A DNA stretch of 64,000 nucleotides from Azolla caroliniana (GCA_043228905.1 JBHGNT010000020.1:7626001-7690000); one strand, 5' to 3'. Shown: positions 22,557 through 32,603, numbered from the stretch's first letter. Made by a program: numbers and translations. The notes: generated by a model not told the origin, from the letters alone.

Positions 22557-23401
22557 TGTCGTGCCTTTCGGCTCCGGATCGTTGCGTGAGTCGGGTGGGA
22601 ACCGCCGAGGTTTTGGACTAGGAGAAAGAAGAATATGAGATGAGGCTAGTAATGAATAGATTATTAGAAAGAGAGATAGAAATTTCGTGAATCCCACGAG
22701 TGTATTGTATTCGATTAATCAATATTTAGATAAGAATATGTATTTAGATTGAAAGAAAGATATAAGAAACTTGTGAATCCCACAAGTATAGATTATATTA
22801 TTTTCGTGAATCCCACGATTATATTAATCGGTTGGTGTTTTTGGAAATATATCCAATTTCCAAATATTTCACACACCTATTACATTGTGCTCCCCATTCT
22901 TATGTAGTGATGGGAGAGACTAAGCATAACTACATGCTTTTTTAATCCTTGCTTTTATTTGCTAAATATAGTGCTCATGCACACTAGATGTGCATGAGTC
23001 ACTTTTTAGTTGCTTGCGTTTTTCTATAAAATATTCACGCACTCTAAAAATGCACGATTTACCTTTTAATAAAGGTAGGTGCAAATAAAGCACTTATAGT
23101 TATTAAATCTATTTATAGAACACTAAAGATAAGGTAGCATAATGGTAAGGTTGGGGTTTGTCAACGTGGAGGTGTAGAGTTCAAATCACGCCCTGCGCAG
23201 TAATGAGTATTTCCTTTTTTTTTACATTTATGTCTCTTTATCCGGCTCTTCCTTGCCGGTATGCCGTTTTCCTCCTTGCCGGTATGCCGTTTTCCTCCTT
23301 GCCGGTATGCCGTTTTCTTCCGGTTCTCACCGAGCACTCCATTCTCTATCCGGAGGGACAAAAATATAATTTCCACATAGTGTGCAACCTACACTACGAC
23401 A
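22557..23401 (-). mobile_element. 5' LTR of the gag-only element
   Basis: This 845-bp LTR is nearly identical to the 3' LTR. The extra 47 bp are explained by a unit CTTGCCGGTATGCCGTTTTC(CTC) that is present three times at about 23250-23312 and once in the other LTR. Confidence 0.9.
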
Positions 23402-23640
23402 GCGTATCGAGTTCCTGTTTAAAACACAAACATTATATAGGAAATCAATATGGTGTATTGAGTTCCTATACACAGTTTATATTTTCATGTATATAGTGTG
23501 CGTTTTAAACAGGAACTCGATACGCCGTATCGAGTTCCTGTGTTATGTAACTCTTTTACAAAGGAACTCGATACAGTGTATCGAGCTCCTGGATTATGTT
23601 TGTGTTTTATACATGAACTCGATACAGCATATCGAGTCCT
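23402..23640. repeat. palindrome array, right half (intron 1)
   Basis: The array continues with the second half of the split palindrome at 23402 and four more copies centred near 23452, 23525, 23574 and 23623, with more mutations than the left half (e.g. GAACTCGATACAGTGTATCGAGCTC). Without the LTR element the array is ~510 bp with about ten palindromes. Confidence 0.8.
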
Positions 23641-24165
23641 TGTATAAAACAAGAACTCTAAAGAGGAATATTGTGTCTTTGGGGCAACAACTTAGTATTG
23701 TGTGAAAATATGTCAAACTTTCTATCAAAATCAGTCTTTTTTTAGGGTGATTTGCCTTATTTTGTAAAAAATAGGGGCCTTAATTATAGAGGCTTTATGA
23801 CCTAGTATAGCTTAAAATAGTACAAAATAACCCACAAATTACCTTTACGATACCAAATTCAAGTCTATCATATGCAAATTCTCTACAATATGGATATGGA
23901 ATCAATATAAGCCATACCTGCCCTTCAAGACAATATATATCCTTGTATACTTATTAAGATATATATTTTCTAAGTTGAATAGCCCTTACTAGAATAGATT
24001 TCTGAATATAGGACTACCATGTACACTCAATGCATGATTGATATTTATAGTTTACCACAAGTCGCCTGCTAGTTTATTTCATCATCTAATTATTTGTATT
24101 TTAATATACAATCTTAATCTACGTGACCACCTAACTTATGTTTTCGCATGTACTTTCTTAAGTAG
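23641..24165 (+). other. rest of intron 1 of the methyltransferase gene
   Basis: AT-rich sequence with no coding frame. It ends in a pyrimidine-rich stretch and the acceptor CTTAAGTAG|G, which places exon 2 in phase with exon 1. Confidence 0.6.
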
Positions 24166-27100
24166 GTTGTTTGAGAACTTGTCGGACTGACCTGTGAAGA
24201 AGATAAAGCTCCGCATACAGGGTTCTCCAATTGAAACACAGACCCTAATAGCTCCCAAGACCATGAAGAGAGGAATTTTTTTTCTCTTCAACGAGGAGCC
24301 AAAATCTCAATCACACATTGAGGTTAGCCAGAAGAAAGTAGTAGCAGCTACTAGAGGTGAAGACCTTCCTGACCGTGATCTAACGGACAAGGAATGGTGT
24401 ATGCAATACGTCGACACCAAGAAAAAAGTCATATTGTATACAACAAAGAAGAAGGGCGAGGGGCAGCTTGAAAATGAAACCCCATTTATGTATGGCCGTA
24501 TTCTACAATTTGACTACGAAGATGCAGATTCGGCCAACATACTTGTAATGATAGAGTGCTCTAAGGGGGTACGTAAAGTGTTCTTTTCTGAAGATCTTCT
24601 AGTAAAGGAATCTTGTGGGCCAGAAGCTTTCAAAAAAGATCTTGAAAGCTCACAATACCTTATTGTTACCTTGAGGCCTTATATACAAGGCTATGTAACT
24701 CTAAGGGAGCCATTGCCCTCCCCAGTGAAGGCCACAAAAAGGGCATCTAAAGTACAATCAAGAACACCAAAAAAGAAGACCACAAAAATGTCGGACTCCG
24801 ATTCATCAAGTGAAAATGAAGATGAGGACACTAAGGGGACGCCAGGAGTTGAGCTGGCATCGGGTGTGTTGTCATCCGAGCAGAATAAGATACGGAGAGA
24901 GTTAATGCAGCGTAAACTGGTCAGGAAAGGGCAAGTGTTTAATTTGCCTATAACACACATCCATCGGCCCCCTATTGATGAAAAAACAGGACGAAGACCA
25001 CTGGAGATTAGAGAGCCACACCGCATGCATGTTCAAAATCTCAAGAAAAAAATGAAAATTAATCCTCATGCCACTGTGGTGCCTTTTATTGTTATGGTGG
25101 ATCCTGAAGAATGTGAAACCATTGAAGATTTTGATATAAGAAAGCATGATCAATATAATTACTTTGTCATTGGTGGAGCGCATTCAGCGGAGGCATGTCG
25201 ACAACTTGTGAGAGAACATCCAACGACTTTCTTCTTCAAGTATGCCGAGTGCAAAATTTACGTGGGTCTCACAACTGAAGAGGCAAAGCTGTTGGCATGG
25301 GACCACAATAATGATAATGACTATAGGTAGAAAATGTCGTCGATTGAGCGTGTAAGGTTCTTCCACCACGAGTATTTGGACGTCAAACAAAAGTTTGGTG
25401 TGAAGCTACATCTAGGCCTACGATGTCAATGCTTGCATGAAGTTGGCATTGTGGTAGATAATAATGTTAAGTTCGATGATCTTCGAAAGTATGAGTCTTG
25501 GTTTCAACTGGCCTTTAGAGATGGAGAAGTATGGGACCTACAGGATCAAATCTTCTCAATGTGGGAGAATAAGGAGGTCAAGGGTCAATGACAAAAAAAA
25601 TGTAAGGTTGACCCTCAACTAGAATTAAAGTCACAAGCGGCCAAGAAAATTGACTTGACAATTGAAGAAGTGGTTGACGACATGAAGCTATGTCTGTGGA
25701 GAGCGATGCAAGGTATTAAGGACGAACAACTTCTTGTGTTTGTTTTGTCAAGGGTTGTGGCCAAAGATTTAAGCCTTGAAGAAATGGTCACTGAGTTCAA
25801 TAAGTAAGTCTTTCAAATATTGATATTGAAGTCTATATGGTGCAACTCAAAGTTCTAATCTTGTTTTCTAATTTCATAGTCATAAGGTGTACATGAAGAT
25901 CCAAGAAGTTATGATGAAACAACTTGGATGTATAACTTGGGAACAAGTGACCGAGGATTATCCTCTAACGTCTTCATATAAGGCGTTATCGGAGTATTTT
26001 ATTGCATTCAAGGATTGGGTTAGTATTGGTGGTTTTTCATTACGTTTTCATCATATGTAGAGCTTGTATAATAAAACTTGATGTCCTATTGCTTCTATTA
26101 GAAACCGTGTCATGGCAAGAAACAAGGAGAAGTTAAGGATATACACGATTTCCCGACATCCTTGCACATCTCGAGAGAGCCAGAAAAGAAAAGGATCGTC
26201 GTTTAGTCAAGGCGTACGAAATGGAGGAAGATGGCTCCTTTAAAAAATTTAGCCACAAAAAAGATATTACGAGAGATCTTTACTACAATGTGGTTTGCGG
26301 CGATGTCGTTGACATGATCCAAAAGGTGCCAAAGAAGGAATATACGCTAATGATTGTAGATATTCCTTACGGATTTCGAATGGCTGGGTCATCATACGAC
26401 GATGAACTGTTTAGGTTTAAATAGTTGGAGAAGATGGTCAAGGATTTTGCTGAGCTAACAACTGCATCCTTGTGGAGAATAGTTGTCTTTCATAGTATGG
26501 ATCTCAAGCTTTGAGATCTCGTTGCCATGGCATCGAGAACCTTGCATGGTAAGGATTATTTATAGGTCTCATTCACTATATTGCATTTCTTAAGATTGTT
26601 CAATCTATTCTTAACTATGTATTATTTTTTATAGGATAAAAACCAATGTAAATAGAGGGCCAACCTTTCGGTTCGTTAATGCCATTGAATACATCACGGT
26701 TGGCTACTTCGATGAAATTAAGAAACAAAGAATCAAGGAGCATTCTAATGAAGTGGGAGGTTCAAATCTGCTGGTATATCCAGCAGTGACACGGAAATTG
26801 CGACATGTCACCATGACAGAACGGGGACTTGTCAACCCATACCAAAAACCTCAACGACTTATGATGTGCTTGATCGAGATGTTTTCTATCGAAGGAGACT
26901 GGATATTAGATCTCTTTTCTGGCATAGGTATTCCTCGAACTAGGGTAACGATCTTGAGATAAACAATACTGAATCTTTTTTGGTTTGAGAACTAATTCTT
27001 CTTGTTACTTTCTTCACAGGAACAACGTCTGCATGTGCATTGAAGCTCTTTAGAAACACAATTGCATTGGAGAAGGATGAGGAGCAAGTTATATTTATAA

Positions 27101-27372
27101 ACATGAGGATTAAGGCTTATTGGGAGTGCCCAGACCAGGACGAGGAGGTCGGTGCAAAGAGCCTCGATGATACAGAAATGTTTCAACCTGCTTCGCGAGA
27201 GCCTATTCCTCTGTTAGCCGGGGAACCGGGGGAGCTAATAGAGCTTGATGATGAGCTTATAGAAGATATTTCGTTGGCTCTGCTAACAAGGGAAACCAAT
27301 GCACGTATAGCCGAAGAAAATTCTACAGAGGATGATGAAGAAAATGACATTGATGAATTGATTGCTATGTAA

Positions 27373-28415
27373 TAGACTCTATGAAGAAAATGACATTGAC
27401 AATATGTTTGGATTTCACATTATTAATACAAATTTTGGGTTTTACTTGGTGGATTCTATTCTTTATAATCTTCTATATGTTTCAATTTTATTTTTATATA
27501 CTTGATTAGTAGACTTATGACATTGGTTTCACCGCGTGCATAGCTGACTACCAAATTTATGGAGAAACATGAATTAGTTTAAATTGAGTCTGATTTTGGT
27601 CCAAGTTTACCTTAACATAACATGGTCATAGAATTGTTGCCATGACTGTCCATGTTGTTATTATGGATCTTTGTCTTCTGTTGTTAAAACTATTATGTTT
27701 CTATTCCATTACTGCTTAGATTGTGTAGTGTGTTGATAATGGTTCCACTAGTGTTATCTGCATGTTTTTATACGCTTGTAGTTCCACTAGTGTTATCGTT
27801 CGGAGTTTGATCCTGTGTGAATCACCTAAGCAATAGAGTAGATCAATTTTTAATACAAGTATGAAAGCCTTAATAGGCTTGTTATTTCCACCACATTATC
27901 CTAAAGTTCACTGTCTTACATTGTCCACAATTATATACATATGGTTTGATCCCATACAAACAAACTAAGGAATAGATTAGATCAACTTTAAATACAAGTA
28001 TTGAATACTTTAATAAGTTAGTTATTCCAATGACATTATCCTAAAGTGCACTATCCTACATTGTCCACAATTATATACATGCACATATGGGTCAAAGTAT
28101 AAATTATAACTCATTTTATTGGTATGGATACAAGATATTTTTGTAAAACTTACCAAATTAATGTAAGTCTTTAACTTAGTGTTTCCCATGTCACACATTA
28201 GTGACATATTGAGCCATTGTTGAACTTTATTATGCCTACATTAACTTATCAACACGTCCAAACTTGCATGATTTCTAATGATCTCCACTCGTAGACCTAT
28301 CATGTATTTTTATATTTGCAAATTCTAATCAAGTTGTGGAACATGTGATACTAGTGCATCCAATTTTTGTAGAGAGGGTGTATTTGGATAGTTTGAAGAA
28401 GATTCTACAAGTGGA
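27373..28415. repeat. right subterminal region with ~140-bp tandem repeat
   Basis: About 1 kb of AT-rich non-coding DNA follows the methyltransferase stop codon. Two diverged copies of a ~140-bp unit lie at about 27805-27945 and 27946-28085; both contain AGATCAA.TTTAATACAAGT, CATTATCCTAAAGT.CACT and ACATTGTCCACAATTATATA. A short GTTCCACTAGTGTTATC repeat occurs at 27743 and 27780. Subterminal repeats are often transposase-binding regions. Confidence 0.65.
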
Positions 28416-28451
28416 ATGCGCAATCCTTCCAGTTGTGAATGCGAACGTGTT
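28416..28451 (-). repeat. right terminal inverted repeat
   Basis: Reverse-complemented, this reads AACACGTTCGCATTCACAAC and continues to GCGCAT, matching 33 of 36 positions of the left repeat. The direct outside neighbour is the CTC duplication at 28452-28454. Confidence 0.88.
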
Positions 28452-29745
28452 CTCAACGGATATGGGTTGTGATGTGCGGACGATGGGGATATTATGTGCG
28501 CGGACAAACGATTTATCGATAAAGCAAGTAAATGCTCCGGAGCCGAGCAAGGCATGAGAATGTATTGAAGTCGAACCAAAACAAAGACTTACCTGCAAAG
28601 AGAACCCTCCTAATGGCGGAACGGACTTGTAGGAGCATGGAGAAGGTGAGTAACGGGAAGCGTCCAGTGGCATGGCTCCTACTATAGCCAGACTTGGTCG
28701 TTTTCCTGTTGTTGACGAACCTTCACAAGATGTGCACAATGGAATTGGTGTCGCGGGCCCCGCACCGGGCAGTGGCAGATGACATGGCCGGGGTTGCCAC
28801 ATTAGAGACAGAGTGCATTGTCCCGACGATGTTGGTGTTGGGCTTCAGTTAGTGGTTGGAACCATGCGTAGTTGATCTCCATCAGGGTATGGAAATAGAC
28901 CTCCTTCGTGGTGTGGGTATTGCTGGGTGATGGTAAGGTTGGTGTGGGAGACAAGTAGGGCCTGGCAATTGATGCGTTTCGGGAAGAAGCATGAGACTCA
29001 CGAGTCCCTCGTTCTTCTTGATGAAGTTCGACGAGACGATTGTCACACTGGACAACTTGGGAGATTACTTGAGACAATGATGTGGGCTCCGGGAAGTTTA
29101 AGAGAAGATTCTTGAAGTCGTTTTGGAGACCGCGACGGAAATGGTCGCATAGGGCTTGGTCATCCCAACTGACATCGCAGGAAATCAGATGGAACTATGA
29201 GGCGTAGACTGAGGCTAGACGTGAGACTTGTTGGAAAGAATAACGCTTTGTGAGTGTCGTTCGTCGCTGGTCAGTCTCGCCAAATGTGGCTTCGAGCTCC
29301 TCAATGAAAGCGGTGAAGCTTTCTATGAGAGGGGATGGGTCTCGATCAAGGGTGAAAACCACGCTTGCACCGGCCCGGAGAGAAGCGTGCCGACATGCCC
29401 AACCCGAGAAAAGTCGCTAGCATACAATTGGGGCTGTAACCGGATGATAAGCCAAATTTGGTTGATGAAGCCGCGAAGATACACCCTCGTGCCGTTGAAT
29501 TTTTCCGGTAGGCTGATGGTTGGTTCGAGGACATATGGATGGGAAGAGGACGTGGTCGGGCTAGGTGCCGATGATGGTTGTGACTCGGCGGGTGGTGGAT
29601 TTCTTGAAGTGCCGGATTGCAACTCTCGTAATGATTCCCGAAGGATTTCATTCTCTAGCTGAAGTTGTTGCAAGGCTGCGATGACTTGGTTTAGGTTGTC
29701 GATGGAGCCGAACATGGTAGCAAGAAGAGGGGAAGGTGAACAAAC
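28452..29745 (-). pseudogene. Ty3/gypsy chromovirus 1: gag and protease start
   Basis: This is the upstream half of the gypsy element split by the DNA transposon. The gag frame starts at 29715 (MFGSIDNLNQVIAALQQLQL), with a coiled-coil start and the capsid block PEKFNGTRVYLRGFINQIWL. Further left come a zinc knuckle (CL.CGNPGHVICHC, 28760-28810, with a stop in place of the third residue) and the protease start (LLGSGAFTCFIDKSFV; the catalytic DSGA has become GSGA). The frame reads up to QPISVE at the transposon edge and continues at 15309. Several frame changes (near 29080-29320 and 28800) make it non-functional. Confidence 0.85.
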
Positions 29746-30130
29746 TGTCACGGATAAGTATAATAGAGCAGAGCGAAGACAAGACTAGAAAACAAGAGAG
29801 AGGAAAAGAACAAGAACTTAACTGGTGTTGTTCACCTTGATTAGAATCAATGTGCACTTGAGTATTTATACAAGAAGGTAGGGCTATGTAAGCCAGCTAG
29901 AAATAGAGTATGCATGAGGATGCATGCAATAGAGAATGCATTAGAATTTGTGCAAGCTAGAAATGAGGATGCATGCAAGTTAGGAACTTCCAATGTTCAA
30001 TCTAAACTACATGAAGTTGGATTCGAAACAAGGCTGCATATGTAGCTCAATTGGTAGGGTTGCCTAATAGAGACCATAAGGTCTTGGGTTCAATCCCGAC
30101 CTTTCTCCATGACATATGTTTATGATAGTT
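29746..30130 (-). mobile_element. 5' LTR of gypsy chromovirus 1
   Basis: The segment starts TGTCACGGATAAG next to the gag leader and aligns along its length with the LTR at 53844-54233. Shared blocks include GGTGTTGTTCACCTTGATTA, GAGTATTTATACAAGAAGGT and repeated GAATGCATGAGGATGCATGC. The outer end is not sharp; I place it near 30130 by comparison. Confidence 0.75.
30033..30107 (+). repeat. tRNA-like module inside gypsy LTR (antisense)
   Basis: The sequence TATGTAGCTCAATTGGTAGG followed by GGTCTTGGGTTCAATCCCGA has good A-box (TAGCTCAATTGG) and B-box (GGTTCAATCCC) matches. It does not close a proper acceptor stem, so I do not call it a tRNA gene. It lies on the strand opposite to the gypsy transcript, near the U3 start of the LTR. 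Confidence 0.5.
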
Positions 30131-30164
30131 GTTACCAAATAAACACATAATTAGGCAGGATGCG

Positions 30165-30829
30165 TAATAACTGTCACGCGTCAACAAACTCCAAAATTCT
30201 TTGAGATGGAGCCTCAACTATATCTCTCACCTCTTTGACCCCCAAACGAAACAAACGATTGAATTGAGTGCAATCTTTCCTTTCCTGGCCAACATAATAA
30301 CCAAGAAGACACAAGTAATTCTTTTTGCAAAGAATTACAATGCTCTCTACTAGATGATGGTTTCCATACACATAACAACAATGGTTCTTGCCATGAGGTA
30401 ACCAAGTGTTGAATAGATGAAGAGCTCGGAATTCAAGTTAAATACATCCATTCAGTAATTGCCACCATGAAGCCTTAATCATTGTCCTCCCATGTGTTAA
30501 ACCCTTGTTCTCAATGAAATATTGAACAATAGATATCCATGGTTGTGAGTTTGAACACATGTCTTGTAATAATGAAAATCAACGAGCCATCATATGCATA
30601 GATAAGTTCAATATTCCAGCTCCCCCCAAATGCTTAGGGGTTGCTAGATGATTCCACGTAACCCAAGTGATTCCCATCTTATCCCTCTTCTTCCACAACA
30701 AATATCGATTAGGTTGCAAAACAGAATGCAAAGCCAAGTTCTTTGTCCATGGCAACAATGGCAAGTAATATAATATCATGGGTTCCATAATACATTGTAC
30801 AACCTTTAAGCCTCTCTCTCTCTCTTTCT
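30165..30829 (-). pseudogene. L1-type LINE fragment (RT C-terminal region)
   Basis: The minus strand encodes the region after the RT core of plant L1 elements: ALHSVLQPNRYLLWKKRD, then NHLATPKHLGGAGILNLSMH (the W...PK..GG.GI block), and further on LWKRLFRLG-like text in broken frames. The left part (30180-30420) is similar to 31690-31910, part of a second LINE copy. Confidence 0.65.
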
Positions 30830-32002
30830 CTCTCTCTAAAAGCACACAATTATATTAATTGTATGTAAAATCCACAATTACACACTTCTTAGTCTCCTCT
30901 ACCTATCTATCATATGTAGTGAGAGGGACGCCTTATAATGCCATTAGAAAACCTTAATATGCATTTGAGGAAATGATTCCCACATGCTCTAACATCCAGA
31001 AATTCCACATAAGAATACCTTTCAAGTTCTTCATATAGGATTTCACCCCATGTTTACTATCAAACATGAAAGCATTACACATATTCCAATTGTGTTGTAG
31101 TCCCCAATAATGTAAAAATTGGAACAATATCTCCATCTCATTATTTGAACCATTTTGAACATACTATGAAAAATCCCATTGTTGAGGTCTCAAATAACAA
31201 CAGGTTAAAACTTGTCAGACATCTGATAAATACTTCCAAATGGTTCACGCTATAGGATATTTAATGAACCTATGTGTACTATCCTCCAATGGAATGACGC
31301 AAAAGAAACAAGTGTTTGACCCTAGTCCTCGTCTCTTTAAGGTTGAACCTAATGGGAGCCCACCAATCATGACTCCATATGAATACCTTTGCAGGAAATG
31401 GCAGATGAGAATGCCAACCACAGTGTAATATTTTCCACCACATTGCATTCCACTAACATACATTCCATACATTTTCTACTTTAGGTAAAAGCCAAGATAG
31501 TGATGTCATTGCATGATGATACAATATATTTGTAGTGACTTGTAACAAGTGCATACCATCTTATAACCGCCAATCCACACAAGGTGCAACATTTGTTTTC
31601 AATAGAAAATATCTTGTAAATTTTCCAAAACAAATCTGTAATTTAGGAGAATACATAACCATCTTTTGGCATCTTCAAATTCCAATAAACTTTAAGATTC
31701 ATTATCAACCACATCTCCCAAATGTACAACCCCCAATCGAAATAGACAATTGAATTGAGATCTCAACTTCTCTTTTCCATGCCAAAACAACACTTGAGAA
31801 GAAATAAGGAATTCATTTTGTAACAAATTACAAAATTCTCGATCACTTGATGGTGTCCACTCAAAAAAAGATAGTGCATCAAGTTGCCATGTTTTTACCA
31901 ATTGTTGTCCGCATATAGAATGTCAAATCTTTAGAGGAATAAATCCATTGAGAAATGGCCACCACTATGCTTGAATATTTATTTTCCCATGCACTAATAC
32001 TT
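30830..32002 (-). pseudogene. second L1-type LINE fragment with zf-RVT domain
   Basis: On the minus strand this holds a reverse-transcriptase zinc-binding (zf-RVT) remnant around 31245-31472: PLGSTLKRRGLGSNTCFFCV, then a Glu-Asp-Ser-Thr-His-Arg-Phe stretch. The CxxC....H pattern is typical of the 3' end of plant L1 ORF2. Its 3' tail is the CT microsatellite at 30805-30838 (GA on the LINE strand), as in the copy at 13547-14107. The right edge meets copy 2 of the DNA transposon at 32003. Confidence 0.65.
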
Positions 32003-32080
32003 TAAGGATCGCGCACAAATGGAGGGATAAGGAATATTCCGTTAGATTTTAGAACTTTTTTAACCTTTTGACGAAACAGA
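32003..32080 (+). mobile_element. DNA transposon copy 2, left-end fragment
   Basis: The sequence AAGGATCGCGCACAAATGGA and the ~65 bp after it align with 15335-15410 of copy 1 (e.g. GGATAAGGAA, TTAGATTTTAG, GA.GAAACA). The outer ~24 bp of the inverted repeat are missing. It is interrupted at 32081 by copia A, and continues at 46834-46846, 50777-51789, 52568-52900 and 57241-57511. These pieces together cover only the transposase side up to about position 16765 of copy 1. Confidence 0.8.
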
Positions 32081-32603
32081 TGTTGGGGGTATGACCCTCC
32101 AGTGGGAGGAACCGATTGTTCGGAAATAGCCGATAGTCGACAATCGAAGAGTCGACAATAGAGAGTCGATTATTTAAACAAATTATTATTATTATTATAG
32201 TAATAATAATAGTAATGATATGTAGCAGTGGCTACAATTGTAAATAGTCCACACGATGTATCAGTATATATATACATCTAGGGAAAACATAGTAAAGCGA
32301 TACAATAGAAGTGTGCGTAAGAGAGACACGTGTGTGAGAGAGAGATAGGAGAGAAAGAGAACGACGCCATAGCTGTGTGCATAACAACAGATGCCAAGAA
32401 CCCTGTGTGGGTGATACACTCATAATCAGAGTGTTGTAATGTCTGCCTTGTACATCCACTATATAGTGAAGTTTCTGCTCTCTCATGGTTTTCTCCCGTT
32501 TTTAGGGTTTCCACGTAAATCTCTGTGTACTGTGTCGTTTGTGCCTGTGTAGTGTATTTTCAGCATCGTTTGATCTTGTGGTTTTACGAATTGATTCTCA
32601 ACA
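32081..32603 (+). mobile_element. 5' LTR of copia A
   Basis: This 523-bp LTR runs TGTTGGGGG...TCAACA. It is followed by ATC and the PBS TGGTATCAGAGC (32607-32618). A likely TATA region (ATATATATACATCTAGGG) lies at 32264-32283. Confidence 0.88.

Larger units (their letters stand above)
19699..23401 (-). mobile_element. gag-only LTR retrotransposon (TR-GAG type), young
   Basis: The element has LTRs at 19699-20496 and 22557-23401, both starting TGTCGTGCC and ending CTACGACA, with a 4-bp duplication GCGT (19695-19698 and 23402-23405). It encodes one long gag-like frame and no pol, so it must be mobilised by another element. The LTRs differ at very few positions apart from a 23-bp tandem repeat (one copy on the left, three on the right), which points to a recent insertion. 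The insertion split one palindrome of the intron-1 array. Confidence 0.9.
19344..27372 (+). pseudogene. ParB-like domain fused to a beta-class DNA methyltransferase (spliced, decayed)
   Basis: An active product would bind DNA and methylate adenine N6 or cytosine N4. Exons: 19344-19378, 24166-25803, 25880-26018, 26102-26548, 26635-26927 and 27020-27372. Exon 1 (MSSKKIECQDS) joins exon 2 in the right phase. Order of parts: a globular N-terminus; a basic NLS-like stretch and acidic SDSDSSSENEDED (~24740-24830); a ParB-like domain (~24930-25400) with VIGGAHSAEACR and LTTEEAKLLAWDHNNDN; a linker; motif IV DIPYGF (26359-26376, the usual second P is I); then motif I DLFSGIG|TTSACALK across the last intron. 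IV before I is the beta-class order. Breaks: stops at 24188, 25328, 25589, 26422 and 26512, a one-base loss near 26151 and a phase mismatch at exon 5. Introns argue against bacterial contamination; the source was presumably bacterial or phage. Confidence 0.85.
15310..28451. mobile_element. 13.1-kb DNA transposon carrying a DDE transposase and a ParB-DNA methyltransferase gene
   Basis: The element has 36-bp terminal inverted repeats (15311-15346 and 28416-28451) matching at 33 positions, starts AACACGTTCGC on both ends, and is flanked by 3-bp CTC duplications. It sits inside the protease frame of a gypsy element, and that frame closes exactly on removal. Two divergent genes fill it: a DUF7869-type transposase on the minus strand (15679-18461) and a ParB-methyltransferase gene on the plus strand (19344-27372). 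A gag-only LTR element of 3703 bp is nested in intron 1 of the latter, so the unit was about 9.4 kb when it inserted. A second, wrecked copy begins at 32003. I know of no named superfamily with this cargo. The 3-bp duplication is compatible with CACTA- or PIF-like chemistry, but the ends are neither CACTA nor a TWA target. Confidence 0.88.

Noticed and set aside
19428-23640. CRISPR-like array of palindromic repeats
   Set aside because: The repeats are AT/CG palindromes with related linkers, not unique spacers. They sit in a plant intron, and no cas gene is present.
25328-26514. Stop-codon readthrough or an alternative genetic code in the methyltransferase gene
   Set aside because: Both TAG and TGA occur in place of different residues, along with a one-base loss near 26151; simple decay explains this better.
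24166-27372. Bacterial or phage contamination as the source of the ParB-methyltransferase
   Set aside because: The gene has GT-AG introns with matching phases and lies between inverted repeats inside a plant gypsy element, with another plant LTR element in its intron.
15310-28451. Classification as CACTA or PIF/Harbinger
   Set aside because: The ends read AACACG rather than CACTA, the target is CTC rather than TWA, and the transposase motifs are of the DUF7869 type.
30033-30107. Possible functional tRNA gene
   Set aside because: A and B boxes are good, but the ends do not pair into an acceptor stem and the same module recurs inside another LTR.
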